Assembly (NCBI RefSeq): GCF_024806835.1
Contig: NZ_JANTYU010000002.1
Span: forward strand, 558,001 to 622,000
Direction of reading: 5' to 3'
Origin: Xanthomonas sp. 3793
GTDB taxonomy: Bacteria; Pseudomonadota; Gammaproteobacteria; Xanthomonadales; Xanthomonadaceae
Length of the DNA stretch: 64,000 nt
The position numbers and the translations under genes were made by a program. The notes beneath the pieces are model-generated. The model was not told the origin of the DNA. It was given only the letters and a program-made list of their open reading frames with translations, and ran no database searches. Below, in pieces: positions 62,812-64,000 of this stretch (position 1 is its first letter; each line of letters begins with the position of its first letter).

Positions 62812-63240
62812 TCATCGAAAGTCGCGGTGACATGCCTCGCAGGCCTCCGCGACCTGCCGTTTGATCGGCACGAACGCGGCGCAGCTGGACGGCGCGCTGC
62901 GCTGCGCCTGCTCCAGGGCGACACGCAGTGCCTGAGCATGTTCGCTGAAGCGGCGGTCTTCGCCAATCTGCGCAAATGCCGGTTCCAGTTCGTCGGCAAG
63001 CAAGCGCAGCGATTGCAGTCGCGCCTGCTGCTGCGCAGCTGTGCACGCGCTGCCGGGCTGCGGCTGCAGGGCGCGCAGTTGGTAGTCCAGCACGTGCATC
63101 AGGCTGTCGGGCAGCGGGTCGCGCCGCGCCTGCAACACCCGCGCCAGCATGACCGTGGTGATCAGCCCGATCAACACGCCCAGCACCAGCATGAAGGCGT
63201 AACGGGCCGCGCGTGACTGATGGGGAGGTGTGGCGGACAT
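62812..63240 (-). CDS. Membrane-anchored protein with one haem c site
   Basis: 142-residue protein with one N-terminal membrane helix (about 15-34, FMLVLGVLIGLITTVML) and a periplasmic tail. A single CEACH at 136-140 fits the CxxCH haem-attachment motif near the C-terminus. Two more Cys lie at about 63 and 118. Helical rest (LQSLRLLADELEPAF) recalls cytochrome c556-type bundles, but length is short. Start at 63240 has GGAG upstream. Function unproven. Confidence 0.65.
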   Translation of the reverse strand: MSATPPHQSRAARYAFMLVLGVLIGLITTVMLARVLQARRDPLPDSLMHVLDYQLRALQPQPGSACTAAQQQARLQSLRLLADELEPAFAQIGEDRRFSEHAQALRVALEQAQRSAPSSCAAFVPIKRQVAEACEACHRDFR

Positions 63241-63311
63241 GGCGAGCTGCTCCGGCATTAAAGCCCGCGGTGGGGCGGACGCGCGCACGGCGGCGCGCGT
63301 AAAATAGGCCG

Positions 63312-64000
63312 ATGAAAGCACAATGGCGTGAACGCTTTGCCGGTATCGACCGGCTGTACGGAGTCGGCACGGTAGAGCGGTTGTCCGCCTGCCGCGTGGC
63401 GGTGGTGGGCATGGGCGGTGTGGGCTCGTGGGTGGTGGAGGCGCTGGCACGGACCGGCGTCGGCCATCTCCGCCTGATCGATGCCGACGACTTGTGCGTG
63501 TCCAATACCAATCGGCAATTGCCGGCGCTGGCCGGGCAGTACGGACGCAACAAGGCGCGCGCCATGGCCGAGCGCTGCATTGCGATCAACCCGGAGATCG
63601 ATGCCGAGGCGGTGGAGGCGTTTCTCACCACCGGCAACATCGAAACCCTGCTAGGCGACGGCCTGGATCTGGTGATCGATGCCTGCGACAGTTTCCGGGT
63701 CAAGGTGGAAACCATTGCCTGGTGCCGCCGCCGCAAGCTGCCGATGCTCACCGTGGGCGCTGCCGGCGGGCGCACCGATCCCACCCTGGTGCGCGTGCGC
63801 GATGTCTCGCGCACCGAGCACGATGCGATGCTGGCATTGATCCGCAAGAAGCTGCGCAGCGACTTCAACTTCCCGAAGAATGCGCAGCGCTATTTCGGCG
63901 TGCCGGCGGTGTACTCGCTGGAAAACGTCAAATACCCGCAGGCCGACGGCAGCGTGTGCGGCATTCGCCCGCAACTCGATGCCGATGCCACGCTCAAGCT
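63312..64000 (+). CDS. tcdA: tRNA t6A cyclic dehydratase, C-terminus beyond window
   Basis: E1-like enzyme that converts tRNA t6A to its cyclic form using ATP. The visible 229 residues begin MKAQWRERFAGIDRLYGVGT and show the nucleotide loop VVGMGGVGSWVVEALARTGV (about 30-49), DADDLCVSNTNRQ and VIDACDSFRVKVETI. Full proteins are about 270 residues, so the tail is outside the window. Good match to CsdL/TcdA. Confidence 0.93.
   Translation, partial: MKAQWRERFAGIDRLYGVGTVERLSACRVAVVGMGGVGSWVVEALARTGVGHLRLIDADDLCVSNTNRQLPALAGQYGRNKARAMAERCIAINPEIDAEAVEAFLTTGNIETLLGDGLDLVIDACDSFRVKVETIAWCRRRKLPMLTVGAAGGRTDPTLVRVRDVSRTEHDAMLALIRKKLRSDFNFPKNAQRYFGVPAVYSLENVKYPQADGSVCGIRPQLDADATLK

Overview
The window is a GC-rich gammaproteobacterial chromosome segment that looks like Xanthomonas or a close relative. 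The grounds are the housekeeping order frr-pyrH and tsf-rpsB on the minus strand followed by map-glnD-dapD-dapE on the plus strand, the many exported hydrolases and TonB-type functions, and interspersed repeats of the kind seen in xanthomonads. The assignment rests on gene content and sequence style, not on a database search. There is no prophage, CRISPR array or intact insertion sequence.

Layout. 1-5.4 kb: translation and nucleotide genes on the minus strand (frr partial, pyrH, an HDOD-GGDEF signalling gene, tsf, rpsB) with a strong rpsB promoter and a long leader. 5.4-11.3 kb: a six-gene chaperone-usher pilus operon of the archaic (Csu-like, spore-coat-U pilin) class, transcribed leftward from what looks like a sigma-54 promoter; it holds two chaperones and one strongly shortened pilin-like protein. 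11.5-18.2 kb: map, glnD, dapD, a small membrane protein, an ArsC/Spx-like gene and dapE, a compact plus-strand block for methionine removal, nitrogen sensing and lysine/peptidoglycan precursor synthesis. DapD carries an H1-histone-like Lys/Ala tail. 18.5-28.8 kb: asnB, a beta-helix lipoprotein, a Fur-boxed TonB siderophore receptor, a penicillin/AHL-acylase-type enzyme, a bacterioferritin lacking the haem methionine, and thiopurine methyltransferase. 29-37 kb: parC with a duplicated tail remnant downstream, a divergent AraC/MarR pair, and a tripartite MFS efflux pump (outer-membrane factor, EmrA, EmrB).

37-49.3 kb: accessory metabolic and surface genes: a serine hydrolase, a DUF2884 protein, tRNA-Leu(CAG), a GH3 beta-glucosidase and an M14 carboxypeptidase that share a LacI-type operator, a POT peptide transporter, a rhomboid protease, several small proteins and a second MarR regulator with its own palindrome. 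49.4-64 kb: an M3 dipeptidyl carboxypeptidase, glutathione peroxidase, ferredoxin-NADP reductase, an ABC transporter, class I fumarase, a Cys-rich exported protein, a GST, a Tat-exported beta-carbonic anhydrase, phospholipase A1, a cold-shock protein, a glycine-zipper lipoprotein, a membrane CxxCH protein and the start of tcdA.

The most unusual items are the DapD tail, the sigma-54-driven Csu-like operon with its miniaturised pilin, the ParC tail duplication, the shared CG-centred operators, and a 10-cysteine exported protein of unknown role. I did not find a clear, wholly new multi-gene system.
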